Origin: an uncultured Microbacterium sp.
Lineage (GTDB): Bacteria > Actinomycetota > Actinomycetes > Actinomycetales > Microbacteriaceae
Assembly (NCBI GenBank): GCA_947503655.1
Contig: CANNEP010000029.1
Location: 1-35,228 of the forward strand
DNA: 35,228 bases
Direction of reading: 5' to 3'
The notes beneath the pieces were generated by a model, which searched no databases, was not told the origin of the DNA, and saw only the letters and a list, made by a program, of their open reading frames with translations. Shown one piece after another: positions 28,474-35,228 of this stretch. The position numbers and the translations under genes were made by a program. The stretch's first letter is position 1, and the number at the start of each line of letters is the position of its first letter.

Positions 28474-30087
28474 GTGACTTCGCACGATGATTTCCCGATC
28501 AACCCCGCTGACGACGCTCCCCAGGAGACCCCCGCGGGTGCTGGTTCCGTCGACGACTCAGCCACTGGACCCGTTGAAGCCTCCATCGCTTCCGTGCTTG
28601 ACGGCACGTTCACGGGCATCGACCCCGACGAATTGGCGATCGCGCTCAAGGTGCTCGGGCAGGTGCAGTTTCTCGAGGCTGACCACCCCGACCACATCAC
28701 CGTGCGCCGCGCGACGAGCGACATGGTCAAAGACATTCGCGAGACTCGTCGCAACATTCGCAAGTTCGCCGCGCGTGCCGCCGATGCCGCCGTTATCGCG
28801 AACACCGCGACGGGTGCCGCCGACCGCATCGACGACGAAACCCGCGGCATCACGCTGACGACGTCGATCGAGACGCCGACCGCCGGTGAGCTGCAGAAGC
28901 CCCAGAACTGCTACATCTGCAAGCAGCCGTACACGCGCGTTGACGCGTTCTACCACCAGCTGTGCCCAGACTGCGCGGCGTCGAGCCACCGCAAGCGCAA
29001 CGCCCGCACCGACCTCACCGGCAAGCGCGCGCTGCTCACCGGCGGGCGCGCGAAGATCGGCATGCACATCGCGCTGCGCCTGCTGCGCGACGGTGCGCAC
29101 CTCACGATCACGACGCGCTTTCCGCGTGACGCCGTGCGCCGCTTCCAAGCACTCGAAGACTCGGCCGACTGGCTGCACCGCCTGCGCATCGTCGGCATCG
29201 ACCTGCGCGACCCGGCCCAGGTGATTTCGCTGGCCGATTCGGTTGCTGCGCAGGGCCCGCTCGACATTCTGATCAACAACGCGGCGCAGACCGTGCGTCG
29301 TTCGCCCGGTTCGTACTCGCTACTCGTTGACGCCGAGCTGCAGCCGCTACCCGACGGCCCACTGCCCGAAATGGAAACGTTCGGCCACACCGCCGACCCG
29401 CACCCGCACGCGCTCGAGGCTTCGGTTGCCGAGAACCCGCTGCTGTCGGTGGCGGCACTGGGCGGAACCGTTGCTGTCGGCGCGCCGGCCATCACAGCTG
29501 AGGAGTTGACCCGGTTGTCGATGGCGGCTGGCGCCGCCTCGATCGAGAAGCACCGCGATGGCACCGCGATCGATGCGGGTGGCCTCGTGCCCGATATAGA
29601 ACACTCCAACTCGTGGGTGCAGAACGTTGGCAACGTTGACCCGCTTGAGATGCTCGAAGTGCAGCTGTGCAACACCACGGCACCGTTCATTTTGATCAAC
29701 CGCCTGCGCCCGTCGATGGCGTCGGTCGAGGCTGGTCGCGCGTACATCGTGAACGTCTCGGCGATGGAGGGCCAGTTCGCCCGCCGGTACAAGGGCCCCG
29801 GCCACCCGCACACCAACATGGCAAAGGCCGCGCTCAACATGCTGACCCGCACGAGCGCCGGTGAGATGTTCGAGACCGACAACATCCTCATGACCGCCGT
29901 CGACACCGGCTGGATCACCGACGAGCGCCCGCACTACACCAAGCTGCGTTTAGCTGAAGAGGGCTTCCACGCGCCTCTCGACCTCGTCGACGGTGCGGCC
30001 CGCGTGTACGACCCCATCGTGCGCGGCGTCGCCGGCGAAGACCTCTACGGCGTCTTCCTCAAGGACTACAAGCCCCACCCCTGGTAA
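28474..30087 (+). CDS. Atypical SDR oxidoreductase with N-terminal zinc ribbon
   Basis: 537 residues. An acidic N-terminal extension and helical region (about 45-125) precede a four-cysteine ribbon, C146/C149 (CYIC) and C164/C167 (CPDC). The Rossmann fold begins at KRALLTGGRAKIG, a variant of TGxxxGxG, and includes DILINNAAQT. Catalytic serine is likely S429 (NVSAMEG), but the expected YxxxK is TxxxK (T447, K451 in HPHTNMAKAALNM), so the normal tyrosine is missing. I recall the same HTNMAKA string in other members, so this is a family trait rather than a mutation; Y439 might substitute. Substrate unknown. The GTG at 28474 is fixed by the leaderless promoter; a bidirectional terminator follows. 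Confidence 0.85.
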   Translation: MTSHDDFPINPADDAPQETPAGAGSVDDSATGPVEASIASVLDGTFTGIDPDELAIALKVLGQVQFLEADHPDHITVRRATSDMVKDIRETRRNIRKFAARAADAAVIANTATGAADRIDDETRGITLTTSIETPTAGELQKPQNCYICKQPYTRVDAFYHQLCPDCAASSHRKRNARTDLTGKRALLTGGRAKIGMHIALRLLRDGAHLTITTRFPRDAVRRFQALEDSADWLHRLRIVGIDLRDPAQVISLADSVAAQGPLDILINNAAQTVRRSPGSYSLLVDAELQPLPDGPLPEMETFGHTADPHPHALEASVAENPLLSVAALGGTVAVGAPAITAEELTRLSMAAGAASIEKHRDGTAIDAGGLVPDIEHSNSWVQNVGNVDPLEMLEVQLCNTTAPFILINRLRPSMASVEAGRAYIVNVSAMEGQFARRYKGPGHPHTNMAKAALNMLTRTSAGEMFETDNILMTAVDTGWITDERPHYTKLRLAEEGFHAPLDLVDGAARVYDPIVRGVAGEDLYGVFLKDYKPHPW

Positions 30088-30101
30088 GCACGGGGAACGG
30101 C

Positions 30102-30133
30102 AAAACGCCAGCACCGGATGGTGCTGGCGTTTT
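30102..30133. terminator. Bidirectional rho-independent terminator
   Basis: AAAACGCCAGCACC and GGTGCTGGCGTTTT form a perfect 14-bp stem with a GGAT loop. It has T-tracts for both strands, serving the SDR gene (+) and the small ORF at 30152-30256 (-). Confidence 0.93.
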
Positions 30134-30151
30134 CGTTAGAGCTGGGGTGAC

Positions 30152-30256
30152 TTAGAAGTCTGCGCCCTCAGCCTGGGAGGGGTGACGGTCGAACCATGCG
30201 GGGATCTCCGCGAAGTCCATGGCGTCTGCGTCAAAGGTTTCGGTGCTAACCATCAT
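30152..30256 (-). CDS. Small acidic 34-residue protein (uncharacterised)
   Basis: An ORF of 34 codons, MMVSTETFDADAMDFAEIP then AWFDRHPSQAEGADF. Net charge is about -7, with no lysine or cysteine. A GAGGAA site lies 5 nt before the first of two ATGs. Upstream is a good promoter (30337-30365), with a leader of about 70 nt, and downstream the bidirectional terminator, so the unit is complete: promoter, ribosome site, ORF, terminator. A longer frame to 30361 exists but overlaps the promoter and is rejected. No family recognised; a regulator peptide or a modified-peptide precursor is conceivable but no maturation genes are nearby. Confidence 0.55.
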   Translation of the reverse strand: MMVSTETFDADAMDFAEIPAWFDRHPSQAEGADF

Positions 30257-30336
30257 GATGTTTCCTCGAATTCTCATCGTCTTCGATGTGACGTGACCGG
30301 CGTGGTCACGGGCCGGGAAATATGCTCCTAGCCGGT

Positions 30337-30365
30337 TATGTATCTCCAGCATGCGCCTCATGCAA
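30337..30365 (-). promoter_or_regulatory. Promoter of the 34-residue ORF
   Basis: TTGCAT and TACATA on the minus strand with a 17-nt spacer, one of the best sigma-70-type promoters in the window. Just upstream, GTAAGA and TCTTAC (30389-30409) form a 6-bp inverted repeat that could be an operator or the end of the preceding lipoprotein transcript. Confidence 0.6.
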
Positions 30366-30417
30366 GAAACACAACCCCCAAATTCGCGGTAAGAGTCACT
30401 CGTTCTTACTGTCTTCG

Positions 30418-30567
30418 TTAAGAATCACCATTCTTGTCGACCGATTTGCCAATATGGCGCACATAATTTTCGTGCTGCTGGTTGTCGGCGACGGGCAACG
30501 GCCCGCACGCCGACAGGGTGATTCCGATGGCCAGTGCCGTCACGATGACGAAAGTGTGTCGTTTCAT
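30418..30567 (-). CDS. Small lipoprotein, 49 residues
   Basis: The frame from ATG at 30567 to TAA at 30418 encodes MKRHTFVIVTALAIGITLSAC, a textbook lipoprotein signal peptide with lipobox LSAC (Cys21), then only 28 mature residues starting GPLPVADNQQHENY. It is below usual gene-calling length and lies where the other strand and frames have only shadows. There is no clear Shine-Dalgarno; AACAGT sits 6 nt before the ATG as a weak candidate -10 box. The signal peptide is hard to explain by chance. Function unknown. Confidence 0.7.
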   Translation of the reverse strand: MKRHTFVIVTALAIGITLSACGPLPVADNQQHENYVRHIGKSVDKNGDS

Positions 30568-30665
30568 GCGACCACTGTTGTCGCGCGCGCCAACTCACGA
30601 CAGGCACAGAAAGCTAATGGGGAGAACGCACCCCGAAAGCCGACCTGGGGAGGAAACCCGCGACG

Positions 30666-30878
30666 TTACTCTCCGTCGCCAGCCTCAGTCACTGGTTCCG
30701 CTGGCTTCATCGTGAAGGCAATCGAAACCGACTGGGTCGCGCTGAGAACATCGCCCACGCTCGTCGACGTGATCGCGTTGTCGTCGAGACGCGCCGTGTC
30801 GAACTCGGGGTTGTACGGCTCGGCGGGCAGGCCGCCCCAGTCTTGCGGCTGTTCCGGACGCGATTGAAAAAGTCCCAT
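30666..30878 (-). CDS. Small hypothetical protein (MGLFQSRPE... type), 70 residues
   Basis: A 70-residue hydrophilic, acidic protein beginning MGLFQSRPEQPQDWGGLPAE. I recall short actinobacterial proteins with a similar MGLF-SRPE-P-W-GLP start, but no function is known. No signal peptide or membrane helix. CACAAT lies 6 nt before the ATG. It follows the Ski2-like helicase gene by 74 bp on the same strand, with a hairpin between, so it may be independently transcribed. Confidence 0.7.
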   Translation of the reverse strand: MGLFQSRPEQPQDWGGLPAEPYNPEFDTARLDDNAITSTSVGDVLSATQSVSIAFTMKPAEPVTEAGDGE

Positions 30879-30921
30879 GCGTCCATTGTGCGCGCCGGCA
30901 TGTGTATTGTCTGCGTGCCGG

Positions 30922-30945
30922 TCAAGAACCGGCGGCGAAGCCGGC
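30922..30945 (-). terminator. Weak terminator after the Ski2-like helicase gene
   Basis: On the minus strand GCCGGC pairs with GCCGGT around TTCGCC, followed by TTCTTG. The stem is short and the U-tract imperfect. Confidence 0.45.
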
Positions 30946-30952
30946 CGCGAAA

Positions 30953-33457
30953 CTACAGCTGCCCGACTGAGACAACTTCAATGACAGCGGCGCCAGCCTC
31001 GTCAGACGCGTCGAGGTCGACGGTCGCGGTGAAGCCCCAGTCGTGGTCGCCCTCGGGGTCGTGCCAGATCTGGCGCACGGTCCATGTGCGGGTGTCGACA
31101 CCGTCAAAAACCAGCATCGCGGTCGAACGCGCGTCGGCGTCGGTGAGGATTTCGTCGTGCTCGGCGAAGTATCCGTCCAGTGCGTCATCCCACCCGGCGG
31201 CGCCGATATTCGGGTCAAGCTCTGCGAGCGCGTCAACGTCTTCACGCGCCGCCAATTGCACGCGACGGAACAATTCATTGCGCACCAGCACGCGGAAAGC
31301 ACGCATGTTGGTGGTGAGACGGCGCGGCGCCGGCGGAACCACGACATCGTCGGCCGTGTTCTCAACGCCCGAGACGAGCTCTTCCCACTCGTCAAGCAAC
31401 GACGAGTCAACCTGACGCACGAGCTCGCCGAGCCACTCGATCAGGTCGTGCAGCTCGTCTGTTTTGAGCTCATCAGGAATCGTCTGACGAGCCGCGCGGT
31501 AGGCGTCAGAGAGGTAGCGCAGTACGACGCCCTCGGAGCGCGCGATCTTGTAAAAACCCACGTACTCGCCAAAGCTCATCGCCCGCTCGTACATGTCGCG
31601 CACGACCGACTTCGGGCGCACTTCGAAGTCGCGAATCCACGGCTGGGCGGCGGCGAACGTCTCGAACGTCGCGGCCAGCAGTTCTTCGAGGGGCTTCGGG
31701 TAGGTGACCTGTTCGACGAGTTCCATGCGCTCGTCGTATTCGATGCCCTCGGCCTTCATGGCGCCGATCGCTTCGCCGCGCGCCAAGAACTCCTGCTGCG
31801 ACAGCACCGCACGCGGGTCATCGAGCGTTGCTTCGACAACCGAAATCATGTCGAGCGCGTAGCCCGCATCATCCGGACTCATCACCGAGAACATCGCGAG
31901 CGCGTACGGCGACAGCGGCTGGTTCAGCGCAAAGTTGGCCTGCATATCGACGCGCAGACGCACATGCCCGTTAACAACCTCGACAATGTCGGCATCGCGC
32001 AGCGTGCGATAAATACCGAGCGCGCGACGCGCCAACTCAAACTGACGCGTGCGGGACTCGTGGTTGTTGAACACCAGATCGCGCACGGTGTCGAGCGCGC
32101 CATCGCCACGCGCCAGAATGTTCAGCAGCATGCCCGCCGTCATCTGCATATGCGACGTCAATGGTTCCGGCTCGCTGGCAATCAGCTTCTGAAACGACGG
32201 CTCACCCCACGAAACGAAGCCCGCTGGCGCCTTCTTACGCACGACCTTCTTGAGCTTCTTCGGGTCGTCGCCCGCCTTCTTGAGCGCGGCGGCATTCTCG
32301 GTTTCGTGCTCCGGCGCCTGCGCGACGACGGTGCCCGCGGTGTCGTAGCCGGCACGGCCCGCGCGTCCGGCGATCTGGTGAAATTCGCGAGCGTTGAGCT
32401 GACGCATGCGGGTGCCGTCGAACTTGGTGAGGCCGGTGAGCAGCACCGTGCGAATGGGAACGTTGATGCCGACGCCGAGGGTGTCGGTTCCGCAAATCAC
32501 GCGCAACAGGCCGCGTTGCGCGAGTTGCTCGACGAGGCGGCGGTATTTCGGCAGCATGCCGGCATGGTGCACGCCGATGCCGAGGCGCAGGAGGCGACCG
32601 AGGGTCTTGCCGAAGGCGGTGGTGAAGCGGAACCCGCCGATGAGTTCAGAGATTTCGTCGCGTTGTTCGCGGGTCGCGATCTTCGCAGACGACAGTGCCT
32701 GCGCGCGTTCCATTGCCGCGGCCTGCGCGAAGTGCACGACGTATACCGGGGCCTGTTTCGTCTCGAGAAGTTCTTCGATCGTCTCGTGAATCGGCGTGGT
32801 TTCGTAAAAGTAGTGCAACGGAACGGGGCGCTCAACACCCGTGACCTCGGCAGTTTCACGGCCGGTGCGCTTCGTGAGGTCGGCCGCCAGCTCGGTCACA
32901 TCGCCGAGCGTTGCCGACAGCAGCAAGAACTGTGCCTGGGGGAGGGTGAGCAACGGAACCTGCCACGCCCACCCGCGGTCGGGGTCGCCATAGAAGTGGA
33001 ACTCGTCCATCACGACTTGGCCCACCGGGGCCTCGTCACCACCACGCAAGGCGATGTTCGCGAGAATCTCGGCGGTGCAGCAAATGATGGGGGCATCGCC
33101 GTTGACCGACGCATCGCCGGTCACCATGCCGACGTTCTCGGCGCCGAAGATGTCGACGAGCGCGAAGAATTTCTCGCTCACAAGCGCCTTAATAGGTGCC
33201 GTATAGAACGTGCGCTGCCCGCGAGCCATCGCGGTGAAGTGCGCGGCGATCGCGACGAGCGACTTTCCGGTTCCGGTTGGCGTCGACAAGATGACGTTGT
33301 TGCCGCTCATCAGCTCGATCGCCGCTTCGTCTTGCGCGGGGTACAGCGAAATGCCGGTCTCTTCGACCCATGTGACAAACGCCTCATAGATGGCGTCGTC
33401 GGTGACCGCTCCGGCGGCGCGGAGTGCGGACGGGTCAAGAGGTGGGGCAACAGACAT
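30953..33457 (-). CDS. Ski2-like DEAD/DEAH helicase with DUF3516 C-terminus
   Basis: 834 residues. Walker A STPTGTGKS at 58-66, motif II DEFH at 151-154, SATL, TDTLGVGINVP (motif V) and QIAGRAGRAGYD (motif VI) define an SF2 helicase of the Ski2/Mtr4 branch. The C-terminal ~400 residues agree with DUF3516, including EPSFQKLIASEPEPLTSHMQ and SFGEYVGFYKIARSEGVVLR. Such proteins are common in actinobacteria and thought to act on RNA. Start ATG with GGGAGGA 10 nt before it. It diverges from the LRV-type gene. A 51-residue lysine-rich insert (KKAGDDPKKLKKVVRKKAP) follows motif VI, as in relatives. Confidence 0.93.
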   Translation of the reverse strand: MSVAPPLDPSALRAAGAVTDDAIYEAFVTWVEETGISLYPAQDEAAIELMSGNNVILSTPTGTGKSLVAIAAHFTAMARGQRTFYTAPIKALVSEKFFALVDIFGAENVGMVTGDASVNGDAPIICCTAEILANIALRGGDEAPVGQVVMDEFHFYGDPDRGWAWQVPLLTLPQAQFLLLSATLGDVTELAADLTKRTGRETAEVTGVERPVPLHYFYETTPIHETIEELLETKQAPVYVVHFAQAAAMERAQALSSAKIATREQRDEISELIGGFRFTTAFGKTLGRLLRLGIGVHHAGMLPKYRRLVEQLAQRGLLRVICGTDTLGVGINVPIRTVLLTGLTKFDGTRMRQLNAREFHQIAGRAGRAGYDTAGTVVAQAPEHETENAAALKKAGDDPKKLKKVVRKKAPAGFVSWGEPSFQKLIASEPEPLTSHMQMTAGMLLNILARGDGALDTVRDLVFNNHESRTRQFELARRALGIYRTLRDADIVEVVNGHVRLRVDMQANFALNQPLSPYALAMFSVMSPDDAGYALDMISVVEATLDDPRAVLSQQEFLARGEAIGAMKAEGIEYDERMELVEQVTYPKPLEELLAATFETFAAAQPWIRDFEVRPKSVVRDMYERAMSFGEYVGFYKIARSEGVVLRYLSDAYRAARQTIPDELKTDELHDLIEWLGELVRQVDSSLLDEWEELVSGVENTADDVVVPPAPRRLTTNMRAFRVLVRNELFRRVQLAAREDVDALAELDPNIGAAGWDDALDGYFAEHDEILTDADARSTAMLVFDGVDTRTWTVRQIWHDPEGDHDWGFTATVDLDASDEAGAAVIEVVSVGQL

Positions 33458-33665
33458 GATGTATTGATCCTCCCACGCGGGTGATCTCGCCGCCGGGGGG
33501 AGGCGCCGTCGCGGCGGTTTTCGGGCGCAATCGTTGTTCAGATGTGCCTGAAACCGCGTAGAATGGCCATCAGCAATCTGTCATGCTCTTTTAAGAGAGC
33601 TCTCGGCCACGCAATCGCACGTTGGCTTAGAGTCGGCACAGATACATCACACAGAGGGGGACACT

Positions 33666-35228
33666 GTGAACGATCCACGCATTCTTTTGAATGACCCGAA
33701 TACGACTGCAGCGCAGCTGGCCGAGATCGCGGGTTCGCACCCGGAACTTGCCGCCCAGATCGCGCAGCACCCGAACTGCTACCCGGCGCTTCGTGATTGG
33801 GCCGGCCAGCAGGTCGCCCGGATGCAGGCCGCCGCACCGCAGCAGCCTGCCGCGCCCGCGCAGCCCACGGCACCCGCCCGCCCGGCTCAGCCCGTGGTTC
33901 CGGGGCAGACGGCCCAGCCCACCTACCCGCAGCAGCCGGCCGCTCCGGCCCAGCCGCAGTACCAGGGCCAGCCCGCGCAGCCGCAGTATGGTGCGCAGCC
34001 TACGCAGCCGCAGTTCGCTGGCCAGCCCGGTCAGCCGCAGTTCGGTCAGCAGCCCGGTCAGCCGCAGTTTGGTCAGCCCGGCCAGTCTGCTCAGCCCGGC
34101 GGCTACGGACAGCAACCCGGCTACACCCAGGGCTATGGTTCCGCGCCCGCGGCACCAAAGAAGAAGACGGGCCTCATCGTGGGCATCGCGGCCGGTGCCG
34201 TGCTTGTCATTGGTGGCGGAACCATTGGTGCTGTCGCGCTCAGCGGTGGCTTTGGTGGTGCGGGTGGCTCTGGTTCGCCGCAGGCGGCCGTGACCAACCT
34301 GTTTGACTCGGCAAAGTCGGCCGACGTCATGGGCTCCATTGGCGCGATTGCGCCGAGTGAGGCTGAACTTTTCGCTGACACGTTTGCTGAGCTTTCTAAG
34401 ATCAAGGGCGAGGGCGACGCACGCTCGTACGACGAGATCATGAAAGAACTGCAAGACGCGATGCAGATCGAGATCGCTGACGTCGCGATGACGGAAGAAG
34501 AGATCGCCGAGGAGATCGTGCGCGTCACGCTCACCGACTGGACGGTCACGATCGACGGCGACGAAGAGAAGATCGCCGACCTGATGACCGAGCTCACGTC
34601 GGCGTCGATGCGCGAGCAGATGGAACAGTTCGGCTACACCGAGTCTGAGATCGACGAGATGCTCGAGTCGCAGCGCGCCGAGGTCATCGAGGAGATGGAC
34701 TTTCCGCAGACGATGACGGCCGAAGACTTCCGTGCGGAGTCGGGCGCTGACCTGTCGGTTGTTTCGGTGAAGGAAGACGGTCAGTGGTATGTCAGCGCGC
34801 TGATGACCTTCGCTGACGTCGGATTCCAGCAGTCGCCGGATTGGGATGAGTCCAAGCTCGGCGAGAAGGTTCTCGAACCGACCAAGTACGACACGCCTGA
34901 AGACGCCGCTGTGGGTCTCGCTGAAGCGCTCGAATCCGCCGACTTCGAGGCGATCACGAAGTCGCTGTCGTTGCCGGAGCGTCGCGTGCTGTCGATTTAC
35001 GGGCCGCTGTCTGCAGACATGCTTGAGGGCGGTTCTGGTCCGTCGTTTGACCCGACCGACTTCTCGTCGGAGATTGTCGACGGCAAGGGTCGCATCACGA
35101 TCGACGCGCTCGGCATCGATGGTGCTGGCCTCATCGAGGGCCTCTGCTTCACGCCCGCCGACGGTTACAGCGAGAAGATGTGCCTCGACGACATTCCGGT
35201 GCTCGAAAAGCTCGGTATCGCTGATGTC
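33666..35228 (+). CDS. Membrane protein with LRV-like N-terminus and Pro/Gln repeats (3' end outside window)
   Basis: 521 codons are visible; the frame is still open at the window edge. Residues 1-55 ([36 protein letters not shown]) look like the variant leucine-rich repeat domain found at the N-terminus of Micrococcales proteins. Then comes a long Pro/Gln/Gly-rich stretch (about 60-160) with repeats such as [10 protein letters not shown], a lysine stop-transfer (KKK), one membrane helix at about 169-193, and an acidic extracellular domain. The N-terminus is therefore cytoplasmic. The GTG at 33666 has AGAGGGGG upstream. The outer domain, with cysteines in LCFTP and MCLDD, is not recognised. 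Possibly a sensor linking wall and cytoplasm; function unknown. Confidence 0.85.
   Translation, partial: MNDPRILLNDPNTTAAQLAEIAGSHPELAAQIAQHPNCYPALRDWAGQQVARMQAAAPQQPAAPAQPTAPARPAQPVVPGQTAQPTYPQQPAAPAQPQYQGQPAQPQYGAQPTQPQFAGQPGQPQFGQQPGQPQFGQPGQSAQPGGYGQQPGYTQGYGSAPAAPKKKTGLIVGIAAGAVLVIGGGTIGAVALSGGFGGAGGSGSPQAAVTNLFDSAKSADVMGSIGAIAPSEAELFADTFAELSKIKGEGDARSYDEIMKELQDAMQIEIADVAMTEEEIAEEIVRVTLTDWTVTIDGDEEKIADLMTELTSASMREQMEQFGYTESEIDEMLESQRAEVIEEMDFPQTMTAEDFRAESGADLSVVSVKEDGQWYVSALMTFADVGFQQSPDWDESKLGEKVLEPTKYDTPEDAAVGLAEALESADFEAITKSLSLPERRVLSIYGPLSADMLEGGSGPSFDPTDFSSEIVDGKGRITIDALGIDGAGLIEGLCFTPADGYSEKMCLDDIPVLEKLGIADV

Noticed and set aside
31043..33484. 813-codon open frame antisense to the Ski2-like helicase
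   Set aside because: Rich in Arg/Val/Glu with no motif; a shadow of a well-supported helicase.
33458..33665. Search for a tRNA or small RNA in the helicase/LRV divergent gap
   Set aside because: No cloverleaf or T-loop sequence; only a small CTCTT/AAGAG dyad (33587-33598) and likely promoters.

Overview
The window is a high-GC, tightly packed chromosomal segment. It most likely comes from an actinobacterium of the order Micrococcales, family Microbacteriaceae. The supporting evidence is a monomeric NADP isocitrate dehydrogenase, class E-type LAxTG surface anchoring, a DUF3516 Ski2-like helicase, many GTG/TTG starts, and many genes whose -10 box lies exactly 6 nt before the start codon. I found no rRNA, tRNA, CRISPR array, IS transposase or phage gene.

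Layout. 1-5.6 kb: the tail of an unknown gene, hrpB helicase, an orphan HipB-like XRE regulator with an AT-rich promoter/operator, and icd. 5.8-11.4 kb: an accessory nucleic-acid module made of an HsdR-N-type nuclease, a Nudix hydrolase overlapping a large HKD-nuclease/SF2-helicase/DUF3427 protein, a one-pass membrane protein, and a broken HIT gene with two consecutive in-frame stops. 11.5-19.6 kb: a sugar-catabolism island. TetR, a solute-binding lipoprotein, two ABC permeases, a Gfo/Idh/MocA oxidoreductase and a TIM-barrel isomerase lie on the minus strand; a second isomerase/oxidoreductase pair lies divergently, across a shared operator. No ABC ATPase or glycosidase is present.

19.7-25.8 kb: a VOC protein, a ~1037-residue wall-anchored protein with nine Ig-like domains, a lipoprotein, a MazG-like pyrophosphohydrolase and dtd, followed by a debris zone with a remnant of a siderophore-interacting protein, minisatellites and a 100-bp inverted-repeat element. 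25.9-30.1 kb: a TPR protein and a katanin/Vps4-like AAA+ ATPase in one operon, divergent from an atypical zinc-ribbon SDR. 30.1-30.9 kb: three tiny genes (34, 49 and 70 aa). 31-35.2 kb: a Ski2-like helicase and the 5' part of a gene for a membrane protein with an N-terminal variant leucine-rich-repeat-like region.

The most striking unexplained signal is a scattered octamer, TGGTTCCG / CGGAACCA. I counted 34 copies by eye on both strands (about one per kb), far above what base composition predicts. It occurs in several reading frames, between genes and inside pseudogenes, and some copies form inverted pairs. The second general signal is the recurring TANNNT-N6-start arrangement of leaderless transcripts, which also settles several start codons.
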